Positions 55,481 through 63,406 of a stretch of 64,000 nt of DNA are shown one piece after another. The stretch is from contig DATIWB010000002.1 in NCBI GenBank assembly GCA_035519675.1, forward strand, positions 55,609 through 119,608. The letters run 5' to 3'. Each line of letters begins with the position of its first letter. Position 1 is the first letter of the stretch. The translations under genes were made by a program, and so were the position numbers. The stretch is from RPRB01 sp035519675. Lineage in GTDB: Bacteria > Myxococcota > Myxococcia > Myxococcales > Myxococcaceae. The notes below the pieces were generated by a model, which saw only the letters and a program-made list of their open reading frames with translations, did not search any database and was not told the DNA's origin.

Positions 55481-56005
55481 ATGCGTTGCCCGGCACCGAG
55501 GCGCCTCCTCCTGGTCACGCTGCTCCTCGTGACGGCGGTGGCTCGCGCCAAGGCCTGGAACGGGATCGAGCCCGGCGTCTCGCGGCGAGATGAGGTGGTG
55601 AAGCGCTTCGGCCCCCCGAGCAAGACGGTCACCGTCTCGGGCAAGGAGGTCCTCGCCTACACCGACTCGGTGGCGATGAAGGGCACCTCCCAGGCGCAGT
55701 TCCGGGTGGACCCGGCGACCGGGGTGGTGGAGCGCATCGACGTCTTCCCGGCGACTGCCATCGACCACGACACGGTGGAGGCCACCTTCGGCCCGGTGTG
55801 CCCCAAGGCAGGCGCCCCGCAGCCGGCGGCGTGCTTCCAGAAGAAGCTCACCGACGACTTCCGCACCTACTACGTCTACCCACGCCTGGGCCTGGCGGTG
55901 TTCTTCGACGAGACCGACGACCGGGTGCAGTCCTTCGTCTACACCGCGCCCCGCCCCGCCTCTGCACCGGCCCAGGCGCCGGCCGCGGCGACGCCTCCTC
56001 ACTGA
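55481..56005 (+). CDS. Small secreted protein of unknown function
   Basis: 174 residues with a signal peptide (RRLLLVTLLLVTAVARA). The mature part opens WNGIEPGVSRRDEVVKRFGP, a SmpA/BamE-like beginning that often follows the pattern G-I-x-P-G-x-S/T-x-x-x-V. It ends in a Pro/Ala tail. The start is ATG 55481; GTG 55469 is possible. Its TGA overlaps the coaE ATG (TGATG), so they form one unit. A BamE-like fold is plausible but unproven. Confidence 0.6.
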   Translation: MRCPAPRRLLLVTLLLVTAVARAKAWNGIEPGVSRRDEVVKRFGPPSKTVTVSGKEVLAYTDSVAMKGTSQAQFRVDPATGVVERIDVFPATAIDHDTVEATFGPVCPKAGAPQPAACFQKKLTDDFRTYYVYPRLGLAVFFDETDDRVQSFVYTAPRPASAPAQAPAAATPPH

Positions 56006-56601
56006 TGCGGGTGGTGGGGCTCACCGGCGGCATCGCCTCGGGGAAGAGCACCGTCAGCGCGATGTTCCGCTCCCTCGGCGCCCCGGTCATCGACGCCGAC
56101 CAGGTAGCCCGCGACGTGGTCGAGCCCGGCACCCCGGGCCTGGAGGAGGTAGCCCGGCGCTTCCCCGGCGTGGTGGACGCCTCGGGGCAGCTCGACCGGG
56201 TGGCGCTCGGCCAGCGCATCTTCGCCGACCCCGCCGAGCGGAAGGCACTGGAGGCCATCGTCCACCCGCGGATCCGTGAGGAGGTGGCGCGCCGGACGGA
56301 GGCGCTGGCGCGCGCCGGAGCACGGGTCGTGCTCTACGACGCCGCGCTCCTCATCGAGAACGGGCTCCACCGAGGGATGGACGGGGTGATCCTCGTCGCC
56401 GTGCCCGAGCCGGTGCAGCGGGCCCGGCTCGCGGCCCGCGACGGGCTGGACGAGGCGGCCATCTCGGCCCGGCTGGCGGCGCAGCTGCCCCTGGCCGACA
56501 AGCGGGCGCACGCCACCTGGGTGGTGGACAACAGCGGGTCGCTGGACGAGACCCGGGCCCAGGTCCGGCGGATCTGGGAGGAGATCCAAAGGAGCGGCTA
56601 A
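56005..56601 (+). CDS. coaE: Dephospho-CoA kinase
   Basis: Phosphorylates dephospho-CoA in the last step of coenzyme A synthesis; 198 residues. P-loop GLTGGIASGKST is at residues 5-16. The conserved DADQVARDVVEPG, LGQRIFADPAERKALEAIVHP and LLIENG segments are present, and VDNSGSLDETRAQV closes the fold. The start is ATG 56005, overlapping the previous stop by one base. Confidence 0.95.
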   Translation: MRVVGLTGGIASGKSTVSAMFRSLGAPVIDADQVARDVVEPGTPGLEEVARRFPGVVDASGQLDRVALGQRIFADPAERKALEAIVHPRIREEVARRTEALARAGARVVLYDAALLIENGLHRGMDGVILVAVPEPVQRARLAARDGLDEAAISARLAAQLPLADKRAHATWVVDNSGSLDETRAQVRRIWEEIQRSG

Positions 56602-56614
56602 GGTCGCTGCCCTC

Positions 56615-57739
56615 ATGCCCTCGAGCGATGGCGCCACGCTGGTCACCGGCTATCCGGGTTTCATCGGGAAGCGGCTGGTGGAGCACCTCGCGCAGGAGGG
56701 CAAGGGCCGAATCTTCGCCCTGGCGCAGCCCCGGCACCTCGATCAGGCCCGTGGCCTGGCCTCGCGGGTGCGGGGTGCACCAGTGGAGGTGCTGGCCGGC
56801 GACGTCACCGACCTCCACCTCGGGCTGTCCGGCGAGGAGGTGGAGCGCGTCGCCGGGAGCGTGACCCTCATCTTCCACCTCGCGGCGCTGAACCAGCTCA
56901 GCGTCTCGCGCGAGCTGGCCTGGCGCACCAACGTGGACGGTACCCGCAACGTGCTGGAGCTGGCGCGGGAGTGCCGGCGGCTGGAGCGGCTGGTGCACTT
57001 CAGCACCTGCCACGTGGCCGGGGCCCGCGAGGGGGTCATCGCCGAGGACGAGCTGGACAAGGGCCAGGAGTTTCGCAACCCCTGGGAGGAGACCAAGTTC
57101 CACGCGGAGAAGGCGGTGGCCCGCGCCGCCGAGACACTCCCCATCACCATCGTCCGGCCATCCACGGTGGTGGGCGACTCGCGGACCGGGGAGATCGACC
57201 GCTTCGAGGGGCCGTACACGCTGGGCATCCTCCTGGTGGCGAGCCCGCTGGTGGTGCCGCTGCCGCTGCCGGGCAATGGCGTCGCCCCGCTGAACGTCGT
57301 CCCGGTGGACTTCGTGGTGAGGGCCGCGGTGCACCTCGCGGGCGATCCCCTGGCGAAGGGCCGCACCTTCCACCTGGTGGACCCCAATCCGATGAGCGTG
57401 GCCCGGGTCTACGAGCTCATCGCCGAGCGCGCCAACCGCCGCATCCCCAAGCTCACCTTCCCCGCCCGCGCCGCCGAGGCGGTCCTCCGGCTCCCGCTGC
57501 TGGAGCGGGTCACCCGATCGCAGCGCGCGGCGCTGGAGTACATCAACCAGCTGGCCTGGTTCACCAGCGCCAACACCCTCGAGCTGCTGGACGGCACGGG
57601 CATCCGCTGTCCCCGGCTGTCGACGTACCTGGACACTCTCATCGCCTACGTCCGCGACGACTACGCGCGCCGCCAGGCGGCCGAGGCCGAGACGCTGGTC
57701 GAGGACCCGCTCGACGAGGGCGTGAAGGCGAACGGGTGA
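56615..57739 (+). CDS. SDR-type NAD-dependent epimerase/reductase
   Basis: A 374-residue extended short-chain dehydrogenase. The dinucleotide motif is VTGYPGFIGKRL. A further DVTD is followed by IFHLAALNQLSV and FSTCHVAGAREG. The usual catalytic Tyr-x3-Lys motif is not evident; the segment NPWEETKFHAEKAV occupies its place, with Trp-Glu in front of the Lys. The protein resembles thioester-reductase/male-sterility-type SDRs, which act on acyl chains. The start is ATG 56615, 13 nt after coaE. Its last codons overlap the GTG of the hotdog gene (GTGA). Together they suggest a fatty-acyl or polyketide-related step. Confidence 0.75.
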   Translation: MPSSDGATLVTGYPGFIGKRLVEHLAQEGKGRIFALAQPRHLDQARGLASRVRGAPVEVLAGDVTDLHLGLSGEEVERVAGSVTLIFHLAALNQLSVSRELAWRTNVDGTRNVLELARECRRLERLVHFSTCHVAGAREGVIAEDELDKGQEFRNPWEETKFHAEKAVARAAETLPITIVRPSTVVGDSRTGEIDRFEGPYTLGILLVASPLVVPLPLPGNGVAPLNVVPVDFVVRAAVHLAGDPLAKGRTFHLVDPNPMSVARVYELIAERANRRIPKLTFPARAAEAVLRLPLLERVTRSQRAALEYINQLAWFTSANTLELLDGTGIRCPRLSTYLDTLIAYVRDDYARRQAAEAETLVEDPLDEGVKANG

Positions 57740-58770
57740 GCATCGTCCCGGGACAGACCTTCTCCCTGGAGCGGGAATGCGACCGCTACCGCTCGCTCTA
57801 CTATGCAGGGGCGAGCGGCGACTTCAATCCCATCCACATCGACGTGGAGGTCGGCCAGGCCGCGGGGCTCGGCGGAGTCATCCTCCAGGGGCTCTGCACC
57901 CTGGCCTGGGCCGTCGACGCCTTCGCCCGCTTCCTGGGAGACCCGGGGCTGGTGACCGGGGTGAAGGCACGCTTCAGCAAGCCGGTGCGCCCCGAGGACA
58001 CGGTCCGGTTCGAGGGCAAGGTGACCGAGGTCTCGGGCGGGGTGGTGAGGGCCACGGTGGTCGCGCGGAACCAGGCCGGGGAAGAGGTGCTGAAGGGCGT
58101 GCAGCTGGAGGGCCGTTCGCGCGCGCCCGAGGCCGAGGCGGGCGTCTGGGGAGGCATGCGCGGAATGACGCCCGAGGTGGCCCAGGCGGTGGAGGTGCTG
58201 CGGATGTCGCGCCCCGAGCTGCTCGAGGAGGCGAGGATGCCGCCGCCCGTCGGCCCGGCCTCCTCCGGGGCGGGCGAATCGCCGGCGGTCGCCCGCGGTC
58301 CGGGCCGAAGCGCGATCGGCACCCGCTGGGGCCCGTTCCGGTACGTGATGGGCGCGGAGAAGATGCGCGAGTACGCGGTGGCCATCTCCGGTGGCGTGCC
58401 GTCGTACGTCTCGACCGGGCTCCCCGAGGACCTGCACCCGGTGCTCCACGACGAGGCGGCCGGCGCTCAGTCGCCCTGGGGCTCGATGATCGCCTTTCCC
58501 ATGTTCGCGGTGCTCTTCTCCATCGCCCCGGCGCAAGCGGCGCTGCTCGACCCGGCGATGGAGGTGGACGTGTTCCGGGTGCTCCACGGCGAGCAGCAGT
58601 TCGAGTTCCGCGAGGTGCTCCGGCCGGGCGACGTGCTGCTGACCACCGGGACGCTGGAGTCGCACTCCCGGCGCGGGAGCAACGAGCTGTTCGTCATCCG
58701 AACCGACTCGGTGAACCAGCACGGTCGCCTGGCGGTGCGGGGGCGGTTCACAGCCTTCCTGCGGGGATGA
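57736..58770 (+). CDS. Double-hotdog (MaoC-like) dehydratase, domains in reversed order
   Basis: A 344-residue protein with two hotdog domains. The first (residues ~1-130) has the MaoC-type catalytic motif ASGDFNPIHID, with Asp29 and His34. The second (~192-343) has GTRWGPFRYVMGAEKMREYA and VLRPGDVLLTTG, the pattern of MaoC N-terminal-like (HadA/FAS dehydratase N) domains. The usual fused order is the opposite (N-type first). A Pro/Gly linker (~165-192) joins them. The start is GTG 57736, overlapping the SDR stop. It probably hydrates an enoyl thioester; substrate unknown. It ends 114 nt before the convergent AAA+/RF2 gene. Confidence 0.78.
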   Translation: MSIVPGQTFSLERECDRYRSLYYAGASGDFNPIHIDVEVGQAAGLGGVILQGLCTLAWAVDAFARFLGDPGLVTGVKARFSKPVRPEDTVRFEGKVTEVSGGVVRATVVARNQAGEEVLKGVQLEGRSRAPEAEAGVWGGMRGMTPEVAQAVEVLRMSRPELLEEARMPPPVGPASSGAGESPAVARGPGRSAIGTRWGPFRYVMGAEKMREYAVAISGGVPSYVSTGLPEDLHPVLHDEAAGAQSPWGSMIAFPMFAVLFSIAPAQAALLDPAMEVDVFRVLHGEQQFEFREVLRPGDVLLTTGTLESHSRRGSNELFVIRTDSVNQHGRLAVRGRFTAFLRG

Positions 58771-58884
58771 GCGTCGGCGGGAGCCAGCTCGGCGTCCGAG
58801 GACGCGTCCCACCCCGAGTCCCGGATGGAGGCGCGTACGCGGGACACGACTTCGGCGCACCGGGGCGGTGGGAGCGTCCGGGCC

Positions 58885-61668
58885 TCAGCCCCCCGCGCGG
58901 CCGAGCCACCCGGCGATGAACGGCTCGATCTCCCCGCGGAGCACGTCCTTCAGACGGGGCGTGGCGGTCCCGGTGCGTGGATCCTCGACCCGGGCCGCCC
59001 GCCCGACAAAGTAGTGGCGGGCCTCCACGTCCGGCGGCGCCTTGCTCAGCACGAGCAGCGCCAGCGCACGAAGCTCATGCAGCGACACCCCTCCGTCCAG
59101 ATCCACCTCCCGACCCGAACCCTCGTCGAAGCCGCGAAGCTCGGCCGTCACCCGCTCCAGGTGGAGGCCCTCGCGCCGGCGGACCGCGCGGCAACGGGCG
59201 TTGAGCCTGCCCTGCATCGGCTCCTTGTTCGGCCACGGAAGGAGCCGCACCCGGACCACCACCCGCCGGCCGTTCTGGTGACGGCGATGGATGCCCTCCT
59301 CTCCAGCGAGAAATCCCGGCGCACCCGGGCCGGCGAGGTGCAGCAGGACTCGAGGCGGCCGGAGCGATTCGGCCATGGCCGTGGCCTCGTAGCCCCGGTG
59401 CGAGGCCCAGCCCTGGTACATCGCCACCAGCTCGCCCAGCCATTGGCGGTGCTCGTCGTTCTCCTGCGCCGCCGCCAGGTCGAGGACCAGCTCGTCGGCG
59501 CCGCTGCCCCCCGCGGCGACCCGCGCCTCGGCCAGCTGGACCTCCCGGGCGCTCCGCTCGACCGCCCGGGCGGCCGCCGCCAGGCGCACCTCTCCCTTCG
59601 CCTCGCCCACCAGGCGCCGCGCCGACTCGCAGCCCCTAAGCAGCGCATCCAGCGCTTGCACCTCCCGGTCCAGGGCCTGGAACGAGCGGAGCAGCCCGGC
59701 GGCGCGCAGAGGGTCGTCCCAGAGGTCCGGCGCCTGGGTTTGGGCGAGGAGATCGGCGCGCCGCTGCTCCAGAGCCGCACGGTCGAGGGACTCGGCCACC
59801 CTGGCCGCGCGTTCTGCGAGGGCGCTCGCCTCCTCCAGGAGGGCCTTCCGGTCGAGCCGGCGCCGGCCCACCACCGTCCCCAGGCGCGTCACCGCCACGG
59901 GGGTGCGGGCCTCCTCCTCGGCCCGCGGCTCGGACCGGACCGTCACCACAGCGCCGCTGACCTGGACCTGGATTCGCGAGCCGGGCGGCAATGGGCGGCG
60001 GACGATCTCCGCGGCGACCGGCGCGGTGACGGTTCGCTCGATCTCTCGCTGGAGGAAGCGGGCGCCGAAGAGAGGCGAGTACCCGCGCTCCACCAGCAGG
60101 TCGATCACCTCCGGCGCCACCTCCACGTCCAGGCCCCGGGTCCGGATGCCCTCCCGCTCCAGCACCCGGCCGACCTCCCGCTGGGCAATGCGTCGGATCT
60201 CCACCTTGCCCAGCGGCCGGAAGTGGCAGATGGCGTCGAAGCGGTTGAGGAGCTCGTGCCGGAAGACCTCGGCCAGCCGGCGCTCGGACTCCTTCACCAG
60301 CTCCGCGCTGGACGGTGCGCCGGCGAACCCCAGCGAGGCCTCCCGGTAGACCTCCGCCCCGGCGTTGCTGGTGACGATGATCAGGACGTTGCTGCACCGG
60401 ACCAGTTCGTTCGCCGCATTGATGAACTGACCCTCGTCGAACAGCTGCAGGCAGCGGTCGTGGACCGACCGGTGGGCCTTCTCGAACTCGTCCAGGAGGA
60501 GCACGGCGAAGAGCTTCCCGTCGAGGAGCCGGGTGAGCTGGCCCCGCTGGTGGTCGCGCGATGGAGTCCAGGGCATCCCGAAGAGGACCGCGTCGTCGTC
60601 CTCGTCGGGGAAGTCGGCCATGTTCACCCGCACCAGGCGCTCCGCCGAGCCGAACACGTACTCGGCCAGCAGCCGCGCCAGGTGCGTCTTGCCCACCCCG
60701 GTCGGACCGGTGCAGAGAAAGAGTCCGAGGGGGCGACGGGGATCGGTGAGACCCGCCTTGAGGAGGGCCATCGGTCGGAGAATCGCCTTCACCGCCTCCG
60801 GCTGACCGAGGATCCGCTCGTTGAAGTAGGCCTCGGCCTGTTCGAGATCGAGCGGAGCCCCATCGTCGACCAGCGAGCGGGGGAGCTGGGAGACCGCGCA
60901 GAAGCGGCCGAGCACCCCCTCGGGCCCGAGCCGCTCCGACTTCGCGGCCCCCGCCTCCTCGGCCGACGCCCGGAGGAGCTCCACCGATTTCCCGGGCTGC
61001 CGCTGTCCGATGAGGAACTTGTCCGTCAGCCGGAGCGCCAGGTCGCACGCCCCGGGGTCCACCGCCAGGCCGAGCTGGCGCTCGAGGTCCGCGGCGACCT
61101 GAACCAGGATGGCGCGGGTCCGATCGACCACAGGCTCGGGCACGGTCACCAGATGCAGGCGATCGCCGAGGCCCGCCTCCTCGTCCATCAGCGCCCGGGC
61201 GCGCCGGGGATCCGCCTCGAGCACGAAGCGCAGAGTGCTCGCGCGCAGAGTCTCGCCCAGGCTGGCCAGCAGCGGCGTCCCGAGAAAGGCGCCTCCGTCC
61301 CGGACCGACACCACCGTGAGTCCGCCGCTCCCTTCGAGCCGCTCGACCAGCTCGCTCCAGCACTTGCCGACCTCTTCCTCCTTGCCAACCCAGGAGAGAA
61401 ACGCCCGGACGGAGAGCTCCAGCAGTCGCGCGCCGGCCAGTGGCCCCGGCCCGGGAGCGTCCGCGATCCGCCGAGCGAGCGCGTGGACCCGCGCGGTCTT
61501 CCCCACTCCCGGCTCACCGGCCAGCAGGAGATTCGGGCCTCCCCGGCCAACCATCGCCAGGAGCACCTCGACCTCCTCGTCGATTCCATACCCGGGCGGA
61601 AGCCGCCCCTCCCGCGCCAGCTCGGTGAGGTCGCGCTCGAGCGAAGGGGGTGGGCGGGGCCCGGCCAT
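58885..61668 (-). CDS. ClpA/ClpB-like double-AAA+ ATPase fused to an RF2-like domain lacking GGQ
   Basis: A 927-residue protein. AAA1 (~25-230): Walker A GEPGVGKT (51-58), but the Walker B acidic pair is missing (LTVVSVRDGG). AAA2 (~290-575): Walker A GPTGVGKT (321-328), Walker B VLLLDE (389-394), sensor-1 TSNAG (433-437), Arg finger in HELLNRFD, sensor-2 GAR (535-537), as in ClpA/B C-terminal modules. Residues ~620-925 resemble release factor RF2: APDLWDDPLRAAGLL, then QWLGELVAMYQGWASHRGY, GEEGIHRRHQNG, and the end VEDPRTGTATP ... LRGEIEPFIAGWL. The GGQ loop of RF domain 3 is absent. The start is at 61668, 4 nt after the upstream stop. It probably remodels proteins, perhaps at stalled ribosomes; the role is inferred. 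Confidence 0.8.
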   Translation of the reverse strand: MAGPRPPPSLERDLTELAREGRLPPGYGIDEEVEVLLAMVGRGGPNLLLAGEPGVGKTARVHALARRIADAPGPGPLAGARLLELSVRAFLSWVGKEEEVGKCWSELVERLEGSGGLTVVSVRDGGAFLGTPLLASLGETLRASTLRFVLEADPRRARALMDEEAGLGDRLHLVTVPEPVVDRTRAILVQVAADLERQLGLAVDPGACDLALRLTDKFLIGQRQPGKSVELLRASAEEAGAAKSERLGPEGVLGRFCAVSQLPRSLVDDGAPLDLEQAEAYFNERILGQPEAVKAILRPMALLKAGLTDPRRPLGLFLCTGPTGVGKTHLARLLAEYVFGSAERLVRVNMADFPDEDDDAVLFGMPWTPSRDHQRGQLTRLLDGKLFAVLLLDEFEKAHRSVHDRCLQLFDEGQFINAANELVRCSNVLIIVTSNAGAEVYREASLGFAGAPSSAELVKESERRLAEVFRHELLNRFDAICHFRPLGKVEIRRIAQREVGRVLEREGIRTRGLDVEVAPEVIDLLVERGYSPLFGARFLQREIERTVTAPVAAEIVRRPLPPGSRIQVQVSGAVVTVRSEPRAEEEARTPVAVTRLGTVVGRRRLDRKALLEEASALAERAARVAESLDRAALEQRRADLLAQTQAPDLWDDPLRAAGLLRSFQALDREVQALDALLRGCESARRLVGEAKGEVRLAAAARAVERSAREVQLAEARVAAGGSGADELVLDLAAAQENDEHRQWLGELVAMYQGWASHRGYEATAMAESLRPPRVLLHLAGPGAPGFLAGEEGIHRRHQNGRRVVVRVRLLPWPNKEPMQGRLNARCRAVRRREGLHLERVTAELRGFDEGSGREVDLDGGVSLHELRALALLVLSKAPPDVEARHYFVGRAARVEDPRTGTATPRLKDVLRGEIEPFIAGWLGRAGG

Positions 61669-61672
61669 GCCT

Positions 61673-63406
61673 TCAGCTGACGATGACCCGCTGGTCCAGC
61701 AGCTGGGCGAGGATCCGCGCCGTGTCCAGGCGCGACATGCCGGACACGGAGAAGAGATCCTCGAAGCTGAGCGTGCCGTCGATCTGCGCTAGCATGAAGC
61801 CGGCGCGGTGGTCGAGGTTCAGCCAGATGACCTCGTCCTCCTTCAGCCGCACCCGGGGCACCGCGCTGAGCTTGCCGATCTTCGACTCGTAGATGGTCTG
61901 GAGCTTGGTCTCACTCCGCGCCAGCGCCTCCGACAGCCCGGTGAGCTCCGGGTAGAGCGCCTGCGCCTGGAGCAGCAGCTCCCGCGCGCCGCTGTGGTCG
62001 TCCAGGTTCTGCAGCTCCCGGGCACGCTCGAACATCCGCATCGCCTCGGAACGCGGATCTCGCGGCGCGGGCAGCGGGGTGAGCCCGGACACGGTACGCG
62101 GCTCTGCCAGGAGCTCGAGCGCAGCCGCAGGACCCTCGGGTGCGAGCAAGGTCGGCCCGTCCCCCTCCGCGCCCCAGGCGTCGCTGGTGAGATCGAGGCC
62201 GCCGGTCGGGGGTGGGAAGGCCGGGGCGACCGTCGGCGGCACCGGCGGCGAGCCACGCGGCGGGGAGAGAACGGCTCCAGGCCCACCGGGCAACGGGACC
62301 GCGCCCTTCGAGGGAGTCGCCGCCGGGGCCGAGGATGGGCGCGCGGGCATCGCCCAGGGCAGCGGCTCGAGTGAGGGCGAGGGCCCCGGCGCCGTGGCGC
62401 GCCCGCCCTCCTTCGCCCCCGGCAGCGGGACCACCACGTGGCTCTCGAGCGTGGGCGACGGCCTGGGACCGGTCGGCTGGGGCTGCTGCCACGCCGGCGG
62501 AGGGGTGGCCTGCACCGGAGCCACCGCCGGAGGCAGCGGGACCGGCCCCGTGGTCCGCGCCGGACCCGGCTGCGCACCCGGGCCGGACGACGGAGCGAGG
62601 GCGGGGGGAATGGACGGGACCGGACCGGGCACGGGGCTGGTCGAGCCCGGGACCATCGCCGGAGGCAGCGGAATCGCTCCCGTCGTCCGCGAGGGTCCGC
62701 TGCCGGGCGCCGCGACCGTCGGCTGCACCTGCTCCGGCGGGCGCAAGCCCGGGACGCTGCTCCCTCCGCCGGGGGCGTGCGCCGGTGGAAGCGGGATGGC
62801 CCCCGTCGTCCGGGACGGCTCGGCGGCCACGGGTCCCGGCGAGGCCGGTGGCACCGGCTTCGGCCCCGAACGCTTCAGCGGCGCCGGCGTCCCCTCCGAC
62901 AGCTCGAGACCGAAGTCTTCCCCGCTCTCGCCGAAGTCGTCCCCCTGGAAGTCGGGGTCGTCGGCCGCTGCCGGCGGCGGCTGGGCCGGCGGGGGGCGGG
63001 GCGGCAGTGGCGACGGTCCCCAGGGGATGGTGTGGGTGGGGGCAGGCGCCTCGCCCGACGGGGTCGGCGGGGGCGGCCGGACGAAGAAGCGCGCCGTGTT
63101 CCCCATCGCGTCCGAGGGCGGCGCGTTCCACCACTCCTCGCTCAACGCCGCCGGCGCCGGCGGCTCGTCCTGGAAGAGCCGGGGCAGCGGCACCGAGAAG
63201 AGGTCGGTCCGGGAGGCGGGGACGTCGCGGAGCTCCTCCGGCACTGCCTCGGCGGCCGGAACCGAGGGCCCGAGCAGCTCGCGGGCCCGGATGCTGTCGG
63301 GGTCGAGCTTGAGCGCTTGCTCGAAGAGACGCCGCGCCCCCTCGAGGTCACCGCTCATCTTCAGCCACAGCCCGGCCTCGAGCAGCTGGTTGACCCGCGC
63401 GCTCAC
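61673..63406 (-). CDS. TPR / proline-rich adaptor-like protein
   Basis: A 577-residue protein. One TPR-like unit opens it (residues ~3-45, LFEQALKLDPDSIRARELLG). A long disordered Pro/Ala/Gly region (~100-440) contains three copies of a motif, RTTGAIPLPPA (199-209, 240-250) and RTTGPVPLPPA (284-294). A second TPR-like unit follows at 452-487. The C-terminal module (~515-577) reads LDHRAGFMLAQIDGTLSFED then SGMSRLDTARILAQLLDQRV, a myxobacterial-style tail. The start is GTG 63406, overlapping the Hsp70 stop (GTGA). The AAA+ gene begins 4 nt after its stop. It may hold chaperone partners together; no function is known. Confidence 0.72.
   Translation of the reverse strand: MSARVNQLLEAGLWLKMSGDLEGARRLFEQALKLDPDSIRARELLGPSVPAAEAVPEELRDVPASRTDLFSVPLPRLFQDEPPAPAALSEEWWNAPPSDAMGNTARFFVRPPPPTPSGEAPAPTHTIPWGPSPLPPRPPPAQPPPAAADDPDFQGDDFGESGEDFGLELSEGTPAPLKRSGPKPVPPASPGPVAAEPSRTTGAIPLPPAHAPGGGSSVPGLRPPEQVQPTVAAPGSGPSRTTGAIPLPPAMVPGSTSPVPGPVPSIPPALAPSSGPGAQPGPARTTGPVPLPPAVAPVQATPPPAWQQPQPTGPRPSPTLESHVVVPLPGAKEGGRATAPGPSPSLEPLPWAMPARPSSAPAATPSKGAVPLPGGPGAVLSPPRGSPPVPPTVAPAFPPPTGGLDLTSDAWGAEGDGPTLLAPEGPAAALELLAEPRTVSGLTPLPAPRDPRSEAMRMFERARELQNLDDHSGARELLLQAQALYPELTGLSEALARSETKLQTIYESKIGKLSAVPRVRLKEDEVIWLNLDHRAGFMLAQIDGTLSFEDLFSVSGMSRLDTARILAQLLDQRVIVS

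Noticed and set aside
54299..56002. 567-residue frame joining upstream sequence to EngB
   Set aside because: The part upstream of 54904 is opposite or out of frame with the cytochrome and secreted protein genes and has no family features.
56971..58770. A single 599-residue frame from 56971 covering the end of the SDR and the hotdog gene
   Set aside because: Its first ~255 residues are the out-of-frame shadow of the SDR gene; GTG 57736 gives a proper hotdog protein overlapping the SDR stop.
58885..59796. The RF2-like tail as a real prfB gene joined to the AAA+ gene by error
   Set aside because: There is no GGQ motif, no internal start with a ribosome binding site, and the AAA-to-RF junction reads through in frame with continuous codon bias, so it is one gene.
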